NCBI GenBank assembly: GCA_022071955.1
Contig: JAJVIM010000004.1
Coordinates: forward strand, 372,001 to 436,000
Length of the DNA stretch: 64,000 nucleotides
Direction: 5' to 3'
Source: Anaerolineae bacterium
GTDB lineage: Bacteria > Chloroflexota > Anaerolineae > 4572-78 > J111
The notes beneath the pieces were generated by a model, which saw nothing but the letters and a program-made list of their open reading frames with translations, had not been told where the DNA came from and ran no database searches. Both the position numbers and the translations under genes were made by a program. Positions 34,955 to 44,643 of the stretch are shown piece by piece. How positions within the stretch are numbered: the first letter of the stretch is position 1; every line of letters starts with the position of its first letter.

Positions 34955-36907
34955 TTACACCTGCACCACCACAATAGTGATGTCGTCGTGGGTTTCGGTG
35001 TGGCCGGTAAAGCGGGCCACGTGCTGTTGCAGATGGGCTAGCATGGCCCCGGCGTTGGTGGTTGGCCCGCCGGCAATGGCTCTTTCCAGCCGGTCAAAGC
35101 CAAAGAGTTCGCGGCTGCCGTTTTGAGCCTCAACCACGCCGTCGCTGGTGAGGATGACCATATCGCCCCGGCTCAGGCTGACGCCGGCCTCGGTGTAGCC
35201 CGATTCCGCGCCCAGCCCCACCCCGAGCGGCACGCCGCCAATGTCCAGCCACTCCACGGCACCGCTGTCCCGGCGGATGATCGGCGGGATGCAGCCGGCG
35301 TTGGCCGCGCGCAGCGTGGCGGCGGTAGCCGGGGTGTGATCCAGCACAATCTCCACGTAACACATGGCGCAGTTTTGCCACGTGGCCCGGGTGTACAGGC
35401 CGATCACGTGATCCAGATAAACGAGCAGTTCGCCGGGGGCCAGGTTGTTGAGAATGGCCGCTCGCAGCGAGGCCAGGCTGACGGCCATCAGCAGCGCCGC
35501 CGGCATGCCTTTGCCGGAGACATCGCCTACGGTCAGGGCGATGTGATTGCGGTCAAACGCGTGATAGGCGTACAGGTCGCCGCCCATATCGTGGGCCGGG
35601 GTGCTAAAGCAGACCACGTCAGGGGTGGGCCAGTCGGGGCGGGACGGCGGCAGCAGATTTTGCTGAATTCGGTGGGCAATGTTCAGTTCGCGCTGAATGG
35701 TGATCAGTTGGGCGCGCGCTCTGACCGCCTGGTTGAAGCGTCGCACCAAAATCAGCACCAGCACCGCTACAAAACCGAGTACCCCCCAGTGAATCACCCG
35801 GCGCGGCAGGTCGATGCCACCCAGGTCGTCGATGATTTCCAGCAGGCCAAAGACCAGCACAATGGCGTAGCCCAGCGTAAACAGGCGGGCATCGATGTTG
35901 CCGCGCAGCGACTCTCGCGCCGAAACAGTTACCAGCGTTACCAGCGTAATGGCCACCAGCACTTCGTAGGGCAGCACGGTGTTGAGCAGTTGCACCACAC
36001 CCAGCAATGCCAGCCCAATAGCCGCCACGGTGTAGCCCAGATGCACCTGCCACAACCGGCGGATCACCGCCCACGGGCCGGGGGTGACCACCTGTTCAAA
36101 AAAGGCGGCCAAACCCACCGGCAGCAGATAAACCGAGGCCAGTTTGCTGTACTCCTGAATGAAGGTGCTGGTCACAAACAGTTCAACCAGTTGCGTTCTG
36201 AAAATAATAAACGTGCCTGCCGCCGCCGAAAAAACGGCCATCGCCAGGTAAGCTTTTTTGTCGGTGAGGCCGATAAACAGCACCAGCGCCACCAGACTGA
36301 TCACCAGCAGCAGGTTGCCTAAAATAAAGCGGTCGATATCCACGTATAAAATATTGAGCAGGTGGTCGGCGTGTTCGCCCAAAAAAACGCCGGTGCGGGG
36401 GCCGATGGTGTTGTACTGCGAGTAAAAGCGCAGCGAGAGCGTTTGGCCGGCAAAATCGGTGGGCAGGTGAATCATGTGGTGAATGGTGCCCAGCGCCGGT
36501 TCATTGCCGCTGCGGTCGATCAACCCGGCGCTGTAAATAAGCTTTTCACCCAGGTAGGCTTCCAGCCCCTGGTCCACCGAGTCCATAAAAATGGCCGGGT
36601 CGCGCCACGGCCCGGCGGGCAGCCGGACACGCAGCCATAATATCCGTTCACCGCGCTGGCTGCCGAGTTGGCTCAACTGCTCAAGATTCTGCCAGCCGGG
36701 GTCGCTGGGCGCGTCGTGCAGCCACGTTTTAACGCCGTCACTACCCACCGGCGAATCGCCCCAGCGATACTGCCAGCCGCTGGCCATATCCATAATGGGC
36801 GCCGCCGATGACGGCGGGGGAACCGGCGCGCAGGCCGCTGTTAGCAGCAACAGCAGCAGCATCGCCAGACTATTCAAACTCAACCGGGGAAAAATCAGCC
36901 GCTTCAT
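34955..36907 (-). CDS. 7TM-DISM receptor fused to a SpoIIE-type PP2C phosphatase
   Basis: 650 residues. A signal with a TAAC lipobox (Cys26) precedes a jelly-roll extracellular domain (about 35-190, 7TMR-DISMED2-like), seven membrane helices (about 195-400), a short coiled-coil segment and a SpoIIE/RsbU phosphatase domain (about 430-648) with HDMGGDLYAY, GDVSGKGMPAALLM and SDGVVEA metal-binding motifs. It likely dephosphorylates an anti-sigma antagonist in response to an external ligand. No anti-sigma kinase or STAS antagonist is next to it. Confidence 0.93.
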   Translation of the reverse strand: MKRLIFPRLSLNSLAMLLLLLLTAACAPVPPPSSAAPIMDMASGWQYRWGDSPVGSDGVKTWLHDAPSDPGWQNLEQLSQLGSQRGERILWLRVRLPAGPWRDPAIFMDSVDQGLEAYLGEKLIYSAGLIDRSGNEPALGTIHHMIHLPTDFAGQTLSLRFYSQYNTIGPRTGVFLGEHADHLLNILYVDIDRFILGNLLLVISLVALVLFIGLTDKKAYLAMAVFSAAAGTFIIFRTQLVELFVTSTFIQEYSKLASVYLLPVGLAAFFEQVVTPGPWAVIRRLWQVHLGYTVAAIGLALLGVVQLLNTVLPYEVLVAITLVTLVTVSARESLRGNIDARLFTLGYAIVLVFGLLEIIDDLGGIDLPRRVIHWGVLGFVAVLVLILVRRFNQAVRARAQLITIQRELNIAHRIQQNLLPPSRPDWPTPDVVCFSTPAHDMGGDLYAYHAFDRNHIALTVGDVSGKGMPAALLMAVSLASLRAAILNNLAPGELLVYLDHVIGLYTRATWQNCAMCYVEIVLDHTPATAATLRAANAGCIPPIIRRDSGAVEWLDIGGVPLGVGLGAESGYTEAGVSLSRGDMVILTSDGVVEAQNGSRELFGFDRLERAIAGGPTTNAGAMLAHLQQHVARFTGHTETHDDITIVVVQV

Positions 36908-36937
36908 GTGAAATCCATCACCAGGATGTCGCAGACC

Positions 36938-36966
36938 ATTTTAGCACAGGTTGAGCAGATTGTCGC
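36938..36966 (-). promoter_or_regulatory. Extended -10 promoter of the receptor-phosphatase gene
   Basis: GCGACA (36961-36966), 17 bases, TGC-TAAAAT (-10 at 36938-36943) on the minus strand, 31 bases before the ATG. Confidence 0.5.
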
Positions 36967-36982
36967 TAACCGGATTGTCTTA

Positions 36983-37564
36983 TTACGGCAGCGGTTCGCC
37001 TTCTGTCGATTGCGCGCCGGCCGGTTTAGTGATGGTGGTGGTGAGCGAATTGCTGGTGTGCCCGGCGGCGTTGGTCAGAGAAATGGTATCCCGCAGCGCG
37101 GTTTCAGTGCCAAAGCGTGCGCACAATATCAGGGTGATGATACCGTTAAACGTTCCGCCTGCCTGGGTAACATTGACGACAAAATCCGGCCACGGCCCGC
37201 CGATGGGAATCGTTACCGCGTCTGAAACACCATCGGGCAGAAATCGATAGGCAAAATTGACAATTGCACTGGTTGTAACCTGGCCGCTGGGATCGTTAAA
37301 CGCAAAACTTTCGGTGCGGGTGCTGCCGGTGACGCTGGCGAACGGGCAATCGTTCAAACTGGTAAAAACAGACGACAGGTCGGAAATTGAAAAGGCATTG
37401 GACGTTTGGGCCAGCGCCGGCAGCAATCCGCCCTCAATCACGGGCGCTTGCCATTTGTCCGGCAAATTTGACAGAGTGGCGACCCCGGCGGTCGCCGCCA
37501 GTGCTTTTAACGCCTGCCGGCGAGACAGAGGCCGGGTTTTGTTTTCATTTTCAGTGGACAACAT
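36983..37564 (-). CDS. Tat-exported protein of unknown function
   Basis: 193 residues. The N-terminus carries a twin-Arg signal (SRRQALKALAATAG) followed by NLPDKW and a hydrophobic stretch; the mature part of about 140 residues is Ser/Thr/Asn rich, with beta-strand-like alternation. AGGAG lies 8 bases before the ATG at 37564. The GLLPALAQ motif after the signal is shared among similar small Tat proteins in Chloroflexota by memory. No enzyme motif. It lies divergent from the alpha-2-macroglobulin gene. Confidence 0.75.
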   Translation of the reverse strand: MLSTENENKTRPLSRRQALKALAATAGVATLSNLPDKWQAPVIEGGLLPALAQTSNAFSISDLSSVFTSLNDCPFASVTGSTRTESFAFNDPSGQVTTSAIVNFAYRFLPDGVSDAVTIPIGGPWPDFVVNVTQAGGTFNGIITLILCARFGTETALRDTISLTNAAGHTSNSLTTTITKPAGAQSTEGEPLP

Positions 37565-37698
37565 AACGTATTCTCCTTTGAATAGACGGCCGTGGCCGCC
37601 GGCCCAATACAATGAAATGTTGTCGATTTTGAAAATGATGGAACAAGTATAGTGGGGTGGGTATTAGCTGCGGACAAACTGCTTTCGCTGGTGATTTG

Positions 37699-37704
37699 AT
37701 TATA
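37699..37704 (-). promoter_or_regulatory. Extended -10 element of the Tat-protein gene
   Basis: TGT-TATAAT on the minus strand. Distance to the ATG is 135 bases, a long leader; a TTGCGG hexamer sits 15 bases upstream. Confidence 0.5.
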
Positions 37705-37778
37705 ACACAATTGGCAGGCCCGCAACACTGCGGACGCAGAAATTTTACCACTACCCCGCTCAAAAAATGGGGCCGGCA

Positions 37779-37808
37779 TTGGTCTTACGGCTGCTGCGGT
37801 GCGATAAT
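37779..37808 (+). promoter_or_regulatory. Promoter of the alpha-2-macroglobulin gene
   Basis: TTGGTC (37779-37784), 18 bases, TGC-GATAAT (-10 at 37803-37808), 118 bases before the ATG. Confidence 0.4.
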
Positions 37809-37925
37809 AAAAAGTGTGGAACCTTTTACCGCAGGTTGTCGTCTATTGGAGTGATGGCCGCCGCGATCAGGCGCTACGGCTGAGTCGCCGGCTCGTTCAT
37901 TCACTCATTCCCGGAGGAGTCCCCT

Positions 37926-40900
37926 ATGAAACGCGCAACTGTTTGGCAGTCAACTCTTAAATTTTTGGCGTCTCCCACCTTTCACCTTGGCCTCAGCCTG
38001 CTGGTGCTGCTGGTGTTGGCCGCCTGCGCCACCAGCGCGACGGCTACCAACAGCGCGGCCCAACCGAGCACCCCCACCCCCACACCGACCAATCCCCCGC
38101 CCCCGCCGGTGGTCAAATTTACCCCTGTCCCGGAGGATACAGTGTCACCGATAATTGTGCAGCGTTTTCCCCGCCGCGGCGAAGAACTGCCCGTTGATGG
38201 CGTGGTCGAACTGAGCTTTGACCGGGCTATGAACCAAAGCGCAACCGCCGCCGCCTTTACCCTGCAAACCGCCGCCGACCAGCCGCAGCCGGTGACCGGC
38301 GATATTTCGTGGGCCGATGGCGGCCGCACGTTGCGCTTCAAACCGGCGCAGCCGCTCGAGCGCGCCGCCACGTACGATGCCCTGCTCACCCAGCAGGCCG
38401 TGGCCGCCGATGGCGCGCCGCTGGCCGAGCCGTTTACCTTTCGCTTCGGCACACCCGGTGATCTGGAAGTGGCGCAGGTTATCCCCGCCGACGGCACCGC
38501 CGATGTGGAAACGGCCAGCACCATCACGGTGATGTTCAACCGGCCGGTGGTGCCGCTGACCTCGCTGGCCGAGGCGGAGAATTTTCCGCAGCCGCTCACT
38601 TTTGATCCACCCATCAAAGGCGCGGGCGAGTGGCTCAATACCTCGATTTACGTGTTTACCCCGGCCGGCGACATCCCCGGCGGCACAACTTTTAAAGCCA
38701 CGGTCAAAGCCGGGTTAAAGGATGTGGCCAACAAAACCGATCTGCCCGCCGATTTTAGTTGGAGCTTCACCACCCAGCCGCCGGAAGTGGTTTTTACCAC
38801 CCCCAACGACGGCCAAACGCTGGTGCCGATTGAAGATGCCATCAGCGTGCAGTTCAGCCAGTCCATCGATGCCCAATCGGCGCAGAGCCGCTTCAGCCTG
38901 TCTACCGGCGGTCTGTTTGGCGGCAGCGTGTCCGGCCAGTTTGAAGTGGTGGGCAACACCCTCACCTTCACCCCCACCCAACGGCTGGATTTTGATCAGA
39001 CTTATCAGGTAAAAATTGACGCCGGCGTCACCAACGTGGCCGGCGGCAACGGTATGGTCAGCCCCTACAGTTTCCGATTTACCACCGTGCCCCTGCCGCG
39101 CATTGTTGAAACCGTGCCGGCTAACGGCGCGCAGGATGCCTCGCCCTACACCGATTTCACCATTGTGTTCAACACGGCCATCAAACCGGCCACAGTGATG
39201 GAGCACATCGAAATGGATCCGCCGCTGCCCATCACCCCAACGCTGGTGTACACCAGCTATTCGCCGTGGAACAACGGTTTCAGCATCAGTTTTGGGGCCA
39301 AACCGGCCACCGATTACCGGGTGCGCATCCGGCCCGGCATCGAAGACCCCTACGGCAACAAAACCACCGATGACCTGACCGTGCGCTTCCGCACCCTGCC
39401 CCTGCCGCCCCGTTTTGACCTGCGCACGCCCGATTTCATTGCCACCTACGACAGCGCCCTGCCGGCCAAAGTGGTCGTCGGTGTGGTCAACCTGACGACG
39501 CTCGATTTTAAATTGTACCGGCTTGACCCGCAGCAGATCATTCGCCCGCAGTGGGAGTGGTACGATTTCACGCCCGATCAGGCCAACCTGATTCGCCAGT
39601 GGCGCGAGCAGCTCACCACCCCCGACAACGAGCTGAAATTCCAGCCCATCGATTTGGTGGAGGGCGGTGGCTCGCTGGAACCGGGCCTGTACCTGCTGGA
39701 TACCGACTCGCCGCAACTGCCACAGCAGGACCGTTACGGCCGGCGGCACCTGCTGGTGGTGTCTGATCTCAACCTCACCCTCAAAGCCGGCCAAAAAGAT
39801 GCGCTGGCCTGGGCTACTGAACTGGCCAGCGGCCAGCCGATCGCCGGGTTGGAGGTGGTATTTTACGATGAAAACGACCGGCGCGAACTGGGCCGGGCTA
39901 CTACCAACGCCAGCGGCGTGGCCCAACTCGATCTAAGCAGCCGCACCAACCGGGCCTCGGTGCTGGCCGCGGTGCTGCCGGCCGGCCAGCAAACTCGCTT
40001 CAGCGCCGTCAGCGAAAACTGGGCGCGCGGCGTCAGTCCCTACGATTTTGGGGTTGACCCGGTGTACCAACTGCCGCCGTTTACCACCCACATCTACACC
40101 GACCGGCCCATTTATCGCCCCGGCCAAACCGTTTACTTCAAAGGTATTATCCGTGCCGAGGACGATGTGAAGTTCAGCCTGCCAGATATAGGCCGGGTGC
40201 AGGTGACGGTGCGTGATGCCAACTATCAGACCATCCTGGACAAACAGCTCGCGCTCAGTCCCAACGCCACCTTTGCCGACGAGATCAAGCTCGAAGCCGG
40301 CGCGGCGCTGGGCAGTTACGTTATCGGCCTGCAATTTAACGACCAATATTTTGAGCAATATTTTCAGGTAGCCGCCTACCGCCCGCCCGAATTTGAAGTC
40401 ACCGTCGAGCCGGAAAAAACCGAACTGCTGCGTGGCAGCGATCTGAACGCCGTGATCAACACCCGCTACTTTTTTGGCGGGCCACTGGCCGGAGCCGACA
40501 TTCAGTGGAACGTGCTGGCCGAAAATTACTACTTTAAACCGGCGCAGTTGGGCAACTACAGTTTTAACGACGCCGACGACCCCTACACCTGTTTTGATTG
40601 CTGGTGGTGGCGGCAGCCGTCGGCCCCCACACCGGTGCAGAGCGGCAGCGGCGCTAGCAGCGCCACGGGGGAACTGGCTGTTCAAATTGACGGCCAGACC
40701 TTGAGCGAGGCGCTGCAAAAAGGTAGCTACAAGCTCACTATCGAAGCGACGGCAACCGGGCCGGACAACCAGGTGATCTCCGGCCGCAGCGAAGTGATTT
40801 TGCACAAAGGCGATTACTACCTCGGCCTCAGCCCCACCGAAAACGTGGCCGACGCCGGGCAGGAAACCGCCGTCGATCTGGTCGCCGTCGATTGGGCCGG

Positions 40901-43900
40901 GCAGCGCCTGCCCAACAAAACGCTCGACGTGCGGGTCATTCGCCACGAGTGGGTCAACACCTTTGTTCCCACCGAATTTGGCGGTACGTGGCAGTCGGAA
41001 GAGAAAAAAGAAGAGGTCGATAAACTGACCGTCACCACCGATGCCCGCGGCGAGGCAGTGGCTCGCTTTACCCCGCCGCAGGGCGGTTCGTACCAGATTG
41101 TGGCGCAGGACGCGGCCACGGTAAAAGACGATGTCTCGCCCATCCGCTCATCCGTGTTTATCTGGGTGGCCGGCAAAAACGATGTCAGTTGGCGGCGTGA
41201 AAATAACGATCGGCTGACGCTCATCAGCGACAAAGCAACCTACGCCCCCGGCGAAACCGCCGAAATTCTCATCCCTTCGCCCTTTAGCGGGCCGCAAACG
41301 GCGCTGGTGACGGTGGAACGTGGCCGCATCATCCAACAGGAAGTGATTAAATTTGAAGGCAGCAGCCAGGTTTACCGCCTGCCACTCACCGAAAATTACG
41401 CGCCCAACATTTACGTGTCGGTGGTGCTGGTGCAGGGCCGCGATGGCCCCAAACAGGGCGACGCGCCGCGACTGGCCGCCTACAAAGTCGGGCTGCTGCC
41501 CATCGATGTGACGCCATCGGCCCAAAAACTGAACGTGACGCTGGCGCCATCGCCGGAGCAGGGGCAGCCCGGCCAGCCGGTCACCTTTGACGTGCTGGCG
41601 ACGGACGCGAACAACCAACCCGTGGCGGCGGAATTTTCGCTGGATATGGTGGATAAAGCGGTACTCACCCTCCAGCCGCGCCAGCCGGAGGCCATTGTGC
41701 AGGCGTTTTACGGCCGGCGCGGATTGGGCATCAACACCGCCGCCGGGCTGGCCGTTTCGGCCAACCAGTTTTTGCTGGAGCTGGCCCAGGATTTGGGGCT
41801 GGAGCAGGACGCGCTGGTGGCCCAAACCCAGTCGATGCGGCAGGAAGTGGTGGCCGAAAGCGAAGCGATGCCCACCGGCTCGCCGCCGATGCCGCTGGCC
41901 GCCGCGCCTATGGAAGAGGCCAAAATGGCTGCCGACTCGGCGGCGGGCGCTGTGGCGCCCAATCAGGCTCAAATTCCCGCCGGCATCGATGTGCGTGAAG
42001 AGTTTGCCGATACCGCCTACTGGAATCCCACCGTTGTTACTGACCAGAGCGGCCGGGCGCAGGTCAGCCTCAAACTGCCGGATAACCTGACCACCTGGGT
42101 CACGCGCGGCGTGGGCATTACCCGCGATACGCGGGTGGGCGAGGCCACGGTTGAGCTGGTTTCGACGCTGCCGTTGCTCATCCGGCCGGTCGCGCCGCGC
42201 TTTTTTGTGGTGGATGACAAAGCTCAACTGGCGGCCAACGTCTCCAACAATACCGATGAGCCGTTGCAAGCCGAGGTGACGCTGGCCACCGATGCCGGCG
42301 TCGTCATCGATACAACCACGGCGGCGGTGCAAACCGTAGAAATCCCCGCCCGCGGTGAAACGAAAGTGACCTGGGATGTGGCCGTTACCGATGTAGCCAG
42401 CACCACGCTCACTTTTGCCGCCGTCTCCACTGATGGCCGCTATCAGGATGCCAGCAAACCGCGTTTGACCACCGGCCCGGACGGTTCGCTGCTGGTTTTC
42501 CGCTACACCGCGCCCGATACCGTCGGCACGGCCGGGCAGTTGGTCGGCGGCGGCGACCGCACCGAGATCATCGCCCTGCCGCCCAATTTTGACGAGCGCC
42601 GCGGCGACCTGACCGTGCAGCTTGACCCCAGCCTGGCCGCAGGTATGGTCGATGGGCTGAAATATCTGGAGCATTACCAGTACGAATGCACCGAGCAAAC
42701 CGTCAGCCGCTTTTTGCCCAACGTGCTCACCTTTGACGCGCTGCAAAAACTGGGCATCGAAAATAAAGAGCTGGCAGCCCGGCTGCCGGGGCTGGTGGAC
42801 GAAGGGCTGAACAAGCTCTACGCTCAGCAAAAACCCGATGGCGGCTGGGGTTGGTGGGCCAGCAGCGAGAGCAATGTGCACATTACCGCTTACGTGGTGT
42901 TTGCTCTCACGCGGGCGCAGCAGGCCGGCGTTAACGTTTCGGCGACGGTGCTGGCCAACGGCCAAAACTTTTTGCTGAGCCATCTGCAAAGCACGCGCCA
43001 GCTCACCACCACGTATGATGCCAACCGGCACGCCTGGGTGCTATACGTGCTGGCCGAAGGCGGAGCCGCGCCCCGCGACTCGCTGGCGGCGCTGTTTGAC
43101 GCCCGCGAAAAACTGAGCCACTACGGCCGGGCCTATCTGGCGCTGGCGCTTAGTTTGACCGACAAAACGGCCTACAGCGGCAACATCCAAACCCTGCTGT
43201 CAGATTTGAACAACGCCGCCATTCTCAGCGCCACCGGCGCGCATTGGGAAGAACACCTGCACGATTGGTGGGCTATGAACACCGACACCCGCAGCACGGC
43301 GGTCATTCTCGATGCGCTGGCCCGGCTCGATCCGAACAACGCCCTCATCCCCAACGTGGTGCGCTGGTTGATGGTGGCCCGCAAAGACGGCATTTGGGAA
43401 ACCACGCAGGAAACGGCCTGGGCGCTCATCAGCCTGACCGACTGGATGGTGGTTACCGGCGAACTGGACGCTGCCTACGATTTTTCGGCTCTGCTGAACG
43501 ATGACGAGATAATCAGCGGCAGCGCCAGCAAAGCCACGGTCAACACCAGCTCGCGGCAGGTGATCCCGCTGGCCGATCTGCTGGTTGATACCGGCAACCG
43601 GCTGACCATCGCCCGCACCGATGGCAACGGCCGCCTTTACTACACGGCCCATCTCAAAGTGTATTTGCCGGTGGAACAACTGCAACCCGCCGACCGGGGG
43701 GTGATGGTCAGCCGGCGTTACACGCTGCAATCGTGTCTGGAACGGCAATTAAAGGACAAAACGGTGGTCTGTAACGAGGTGCGCGAGGCCAAACTCGGTG
43801 ACGTGATCCGGGTTGATCTGACGATCATCGCCCCCAACGATCTGTATTACGTGGTGCTGGAAGACCCGCTGCCGGCCGGGGCCGAGGCCATCGACACCGG

Positions 43901-44201
43901 GTTGGCTACAACCAGCCTGCTGGCGATGGACCCGACGCTCGCGCCGGTGAGCCGGGCCGATGGCAGCGAGCCGTATCGGCCTTACTACTGGTGGTGGCGC
44001 TGGTACTCTCGCAGCGAACTGCGCGACGAAAAGGTGGTGCTCTTTGCCGACCGGCTGCCCAAAGGCACTTACGAGTACAGCTACACCATGCGCGCCACCC
44101 TGCCCGGCGATTATCATGTAATGCCGGCCGCCGCCAACGAGTTCTACTTCCCCGAGGTGTTTGGCCGCAGCGACGGCCGCCTGTTGAGTATTGGGCAATA
44201 A
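37926..44201 (+). CDS. Alpha-2-macroglobulin-family protease-trap lipoprotein
   Basis: 2091 residues, the largest gene here. A lipobox LAAC (Cys34) and a Thr/Pro linker lead into four Big_5-like Ig domains (about 75-500), then macroglobulin domains (MG2 with DRPIYRPGQ near 725), a bait/linker stretch rich in Gln, Met, Ala and Pro (about 1305-1350), the A2M domain with AYWNPTVVTD near 1361, and a thioester domain with CTEQ (Cys1588 to Gln1591) intact. Such proteins sit outside the membrane, trapping attacking proteases through the thioester. GGAGGAG precedes ATG by 6 bases. Bacterial relatives are often paired with pbpC; none is in this window. Confidence 0.96.
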   Translation: MKRATVWQSTLKFLASPTFHLGLSLLVLLVLAACATSATATNSAAQPSTPTPTPTNPPPPPVVKFTPVPEDTVSPIIVQRFPRRGEELPVDGVVELSFDRAMNQSATAAAFTLQTAADQPQPVTGDISWADGGRTLRFKPAQPLERAATYDALLTQQAVAADGAPLAEPFTFRFGTPGDLEVAQVIPADGTADVETASTITVMFNRPVVPLTSLAEAENFPQPLTFDPPIKGAGEWLNTSIYVFTPAGDIPGGTTFKATVKAGLKDVANKTDLPADFSWSFTTQPPEVVFTTPNDGQTLVPIEDAISVQFSQSIDAQSAQSRFSLSTGGLFGGSVSGQFEVVGNTLTFTPTQRLDFDQTYQVKIDAGVTNVAGGNGMVSPYSFRFTTVPLPRIVETVPANGAQDASPYTDFTIVFNTAIKPATVMEHIEMDPPLPITPTLVYTSYSPWNNGFSISFGAKPATDYRVRIRPGIEDPYGNKTTDDLTVRFRTLPLPPRFDLRTPDFIATYDSALPAKVVVGVVNLTTLDFKLYRLDPQQIIRPQWEWYDFTPDQANLIRQWREQLTTPDNELKFQPIDLVEGGGSLEPGLYLLDTDSPQLPQQDRYGRRHLLVVSDLNLTLKAGQKDALAWATELASGQPIAGLEVVFYDENDRRELGRATTNASGVAQLDLSSRTNRASVLAAVLPAGQQTRFSAVSENWARGVSPYDFGVDPVYQLPPFTTHIYTDRPIYRPGQTVYFKGIIRAEDDVKFSLPDIGRVQVTVRDANYQTILDKQLALSPNATFADEIKLEAGAALGSYVIGLQFNDQYFEQYFQVAAYRPPEFEVTVEPEKTELLRGSDLNAVINTRYFFGGPLAGADIQWNVLAENYYFKPAQLGNYSFNDADDPYTCFDCWWWRQPSAPTPVQSGSGASSATGELAVQIDGQTLSEALQKGSYKLTIEATATGPDNQVISGRSEVILHKGDYYLGLSPTENVADAGQETAVDLVAVDWAGQRLPNKTLDVRVIRHEWVNTFVPTEFGGTWQSEEKKEEVDKLTVTTDARGEAVARFTPPQGGSYQIVAQDAATVKDDVSPIRSSVFIWVAGKNDVSWRRENNDRLTLISDKATYAPGETAEILIPSPFSGPQTALVTVERGRIIQQEVIKFEGSSQVYRLPLTENYAPNIYVSVVLVQGRDGPKQGDAPRLAAYKVGLLPIDVTPSAQKLNVTLAPSPEQGQPGQPVTFDVLATDANNQPVAAEFSLDMVDKAVLTLQPRQPEAIVQAFYGRRGLGINTAAGLAVSANQFLLELAQDLGLEQDALVAQTQSMRQEVVAESEAMPTGSPPMPLAAAPMEEAKMAADSAAGAVAPNQAQIPAGIDVREEFADTAYWNPTVVTDQSGRAQVSLKLPDNLTTWVTRGVGITRDTRVGEATVELVSTLPLLIRPVAPRFFVVDDKAQLAANVSNNTDEPLQAEVTLATDAGVVIDTTTAAVQTVEIPARGETKVTWDVAVTDVASTTLTFAAVSTDGRYQDASKPRLTTGPDGSLLVFRYTAPDTVGTAGQLVGGGDRTEIIALPPNFDERRGDLTVQLDPSLAAGMVDGLKYLEHYQYECTEQTVSRFLPNVLTFDALQKLGIENKELAARLPGLVDEGLNKLYAQQKPDGGWGWWASSESNVHITAYVVFALTRAQQAGVNVSATVLANGQNFLLSHLQSTRQLTTTYDANRHAWVLYVLAEGGAAPRDSLAALFDAREKLSHYGRAYLALALSLTDKTAYSGNIQTLLSDLNNAAILSATGAHWEEHLHDWWAMNTDTRSTAVILDALARLDPNNALIPNVVRWLMVARKDGIWETTQETAWALISLTDWMVVTGELDAAYDFSALLNDDEIISGSASKATVNTSSRQVIPLADLLVDTGNRLTIARTDGNGRLYYTAHLKVYLPVEQLQPADRGVMVSRRYTLQSCLERQLKDKTVVCNEVREAKLGDVIRVDLTIIAPNDLYYVVLEDPLPAGAEAIDTGLATTSLLAMDPTLAPVSRADGSEPYRPYYWWWRWYSRSELRDEKVVLFADRLPKGTYEYSYTMRATLPGDYHVMPAAANEFYFPEVFGRSDGRLLSIGQ

Positions 44202-44203
44202 AA

Positions 44204-44233
44204 AACTGACAGGGCGGAATAAACCTGTCAGTT
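44204..44233 (+). repeat. Hairpin directly after the alpha-2-macroglobulin stop
   Basis: A 10-bp stem AACTGACAGG/CCTGTCAGTT with a 10-base loop, 2 bases after the stop. It may act together with the terminator that follows. Confidence 0.65.
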
Positions 44234-44250
44234 GAGGTTGAGGCAGATGA

Positions 44251-44284
44251 GCAGGTCACATTGTCAATGTGGCCTGCTTTTTTT
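44251..44284 (+). terminator. Intrinsic terminator of the alpha-2-macroglobulin gene
   Basis: A 12-bp stem (GCAGGTCACATT pairing with AATGTGGCCTGC, one G-U pair) and seven T. It ends 3 bases before the stop of the convergent khpA. Confidence 0.85.
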
Positions 44285-44286
44285 GG

Positions 44287-44523
44287 TTAAACGATTTCCA
44301 GATTGACCCGCTTGCCGTCTTTGGCCGCGCTGGTGCGCAGCAGCGTGCGCATCGCGTTAGCTACCCGGCCATCTTTGCCGATGATCCGCCCCATATCGTC
44401 CGGCGATACGCTAAGTTCCAGCACAATCATCGACGCGCCCTCCACTTCCTCAACTTTTACCATCTCCGGGTCGTTGACTACAGCCCGGGCCATCCTGAGT
44501 GTCAATTCTTTGAGTTGCCCCAC
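44287..44523 (-). CDS. khpA: KH-domain RNA-binding protein KhpA
   Basis: 78 residues, a single KH domain with the GRIIGKDGRVANAMRTLL loop near residues 45-62; binds RNA, often with KhpB, and affects cell division and translation. Start is GTG at 44523, with GGGAGG 8 bases upstream. In many bacteria it sits between rpsP and rimM; here it stands alone. Confidence 0.93.
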   Translation of the reverse strand: MGQLKELTLRMARAVVNDPEMVKVEEVEGASMIVLELSVSPDDMGRIIGKDGRVANAMRTLLRTSAAKDGKRVNLEIV

Positions 44524-44577
44524 GGTTCGAACCTCCCAATTCGAAGAAATGATGAAGTAGAGAAAAACTGTGATTTG

Positions 44578-44606
44578 AGTATATCAGGTTTGAATCTGCC
44601 GGTCAA
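44578..44606 (-). promoter_or_regulatory. Promoter of khpA
   Basis: TTGACC (44601-44606), 17 bases, TGA-TATACT (-10 at 44578-44583) on the minus strand: close to consensus. Confidence 0.65.
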
Positions 44607-44643
44607 TAACAGTTTTTGAGTCCAAAGGTACTAACTCTTTTTT

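Larger units (their letters stand above)
37565..37925. other. Divergent intergenic region between the Tat protein and alpha-2-macroglobulin genes
   Basis: 361 bases without a gene. It carries back-to-back promoter candidates (entries at 37699 and 37779), and no repeat of the kinds seen elsewhere. Confidence 0.55.

Noticed and set aside
41148..43031. 627-codon open frame on the minus strand inside alpha-2-macroglobulin
   Set aside because: It is a shadow of a GC-rich gene in another frame: no family motif and low-complexity Arg/Gly/His-rich translation.
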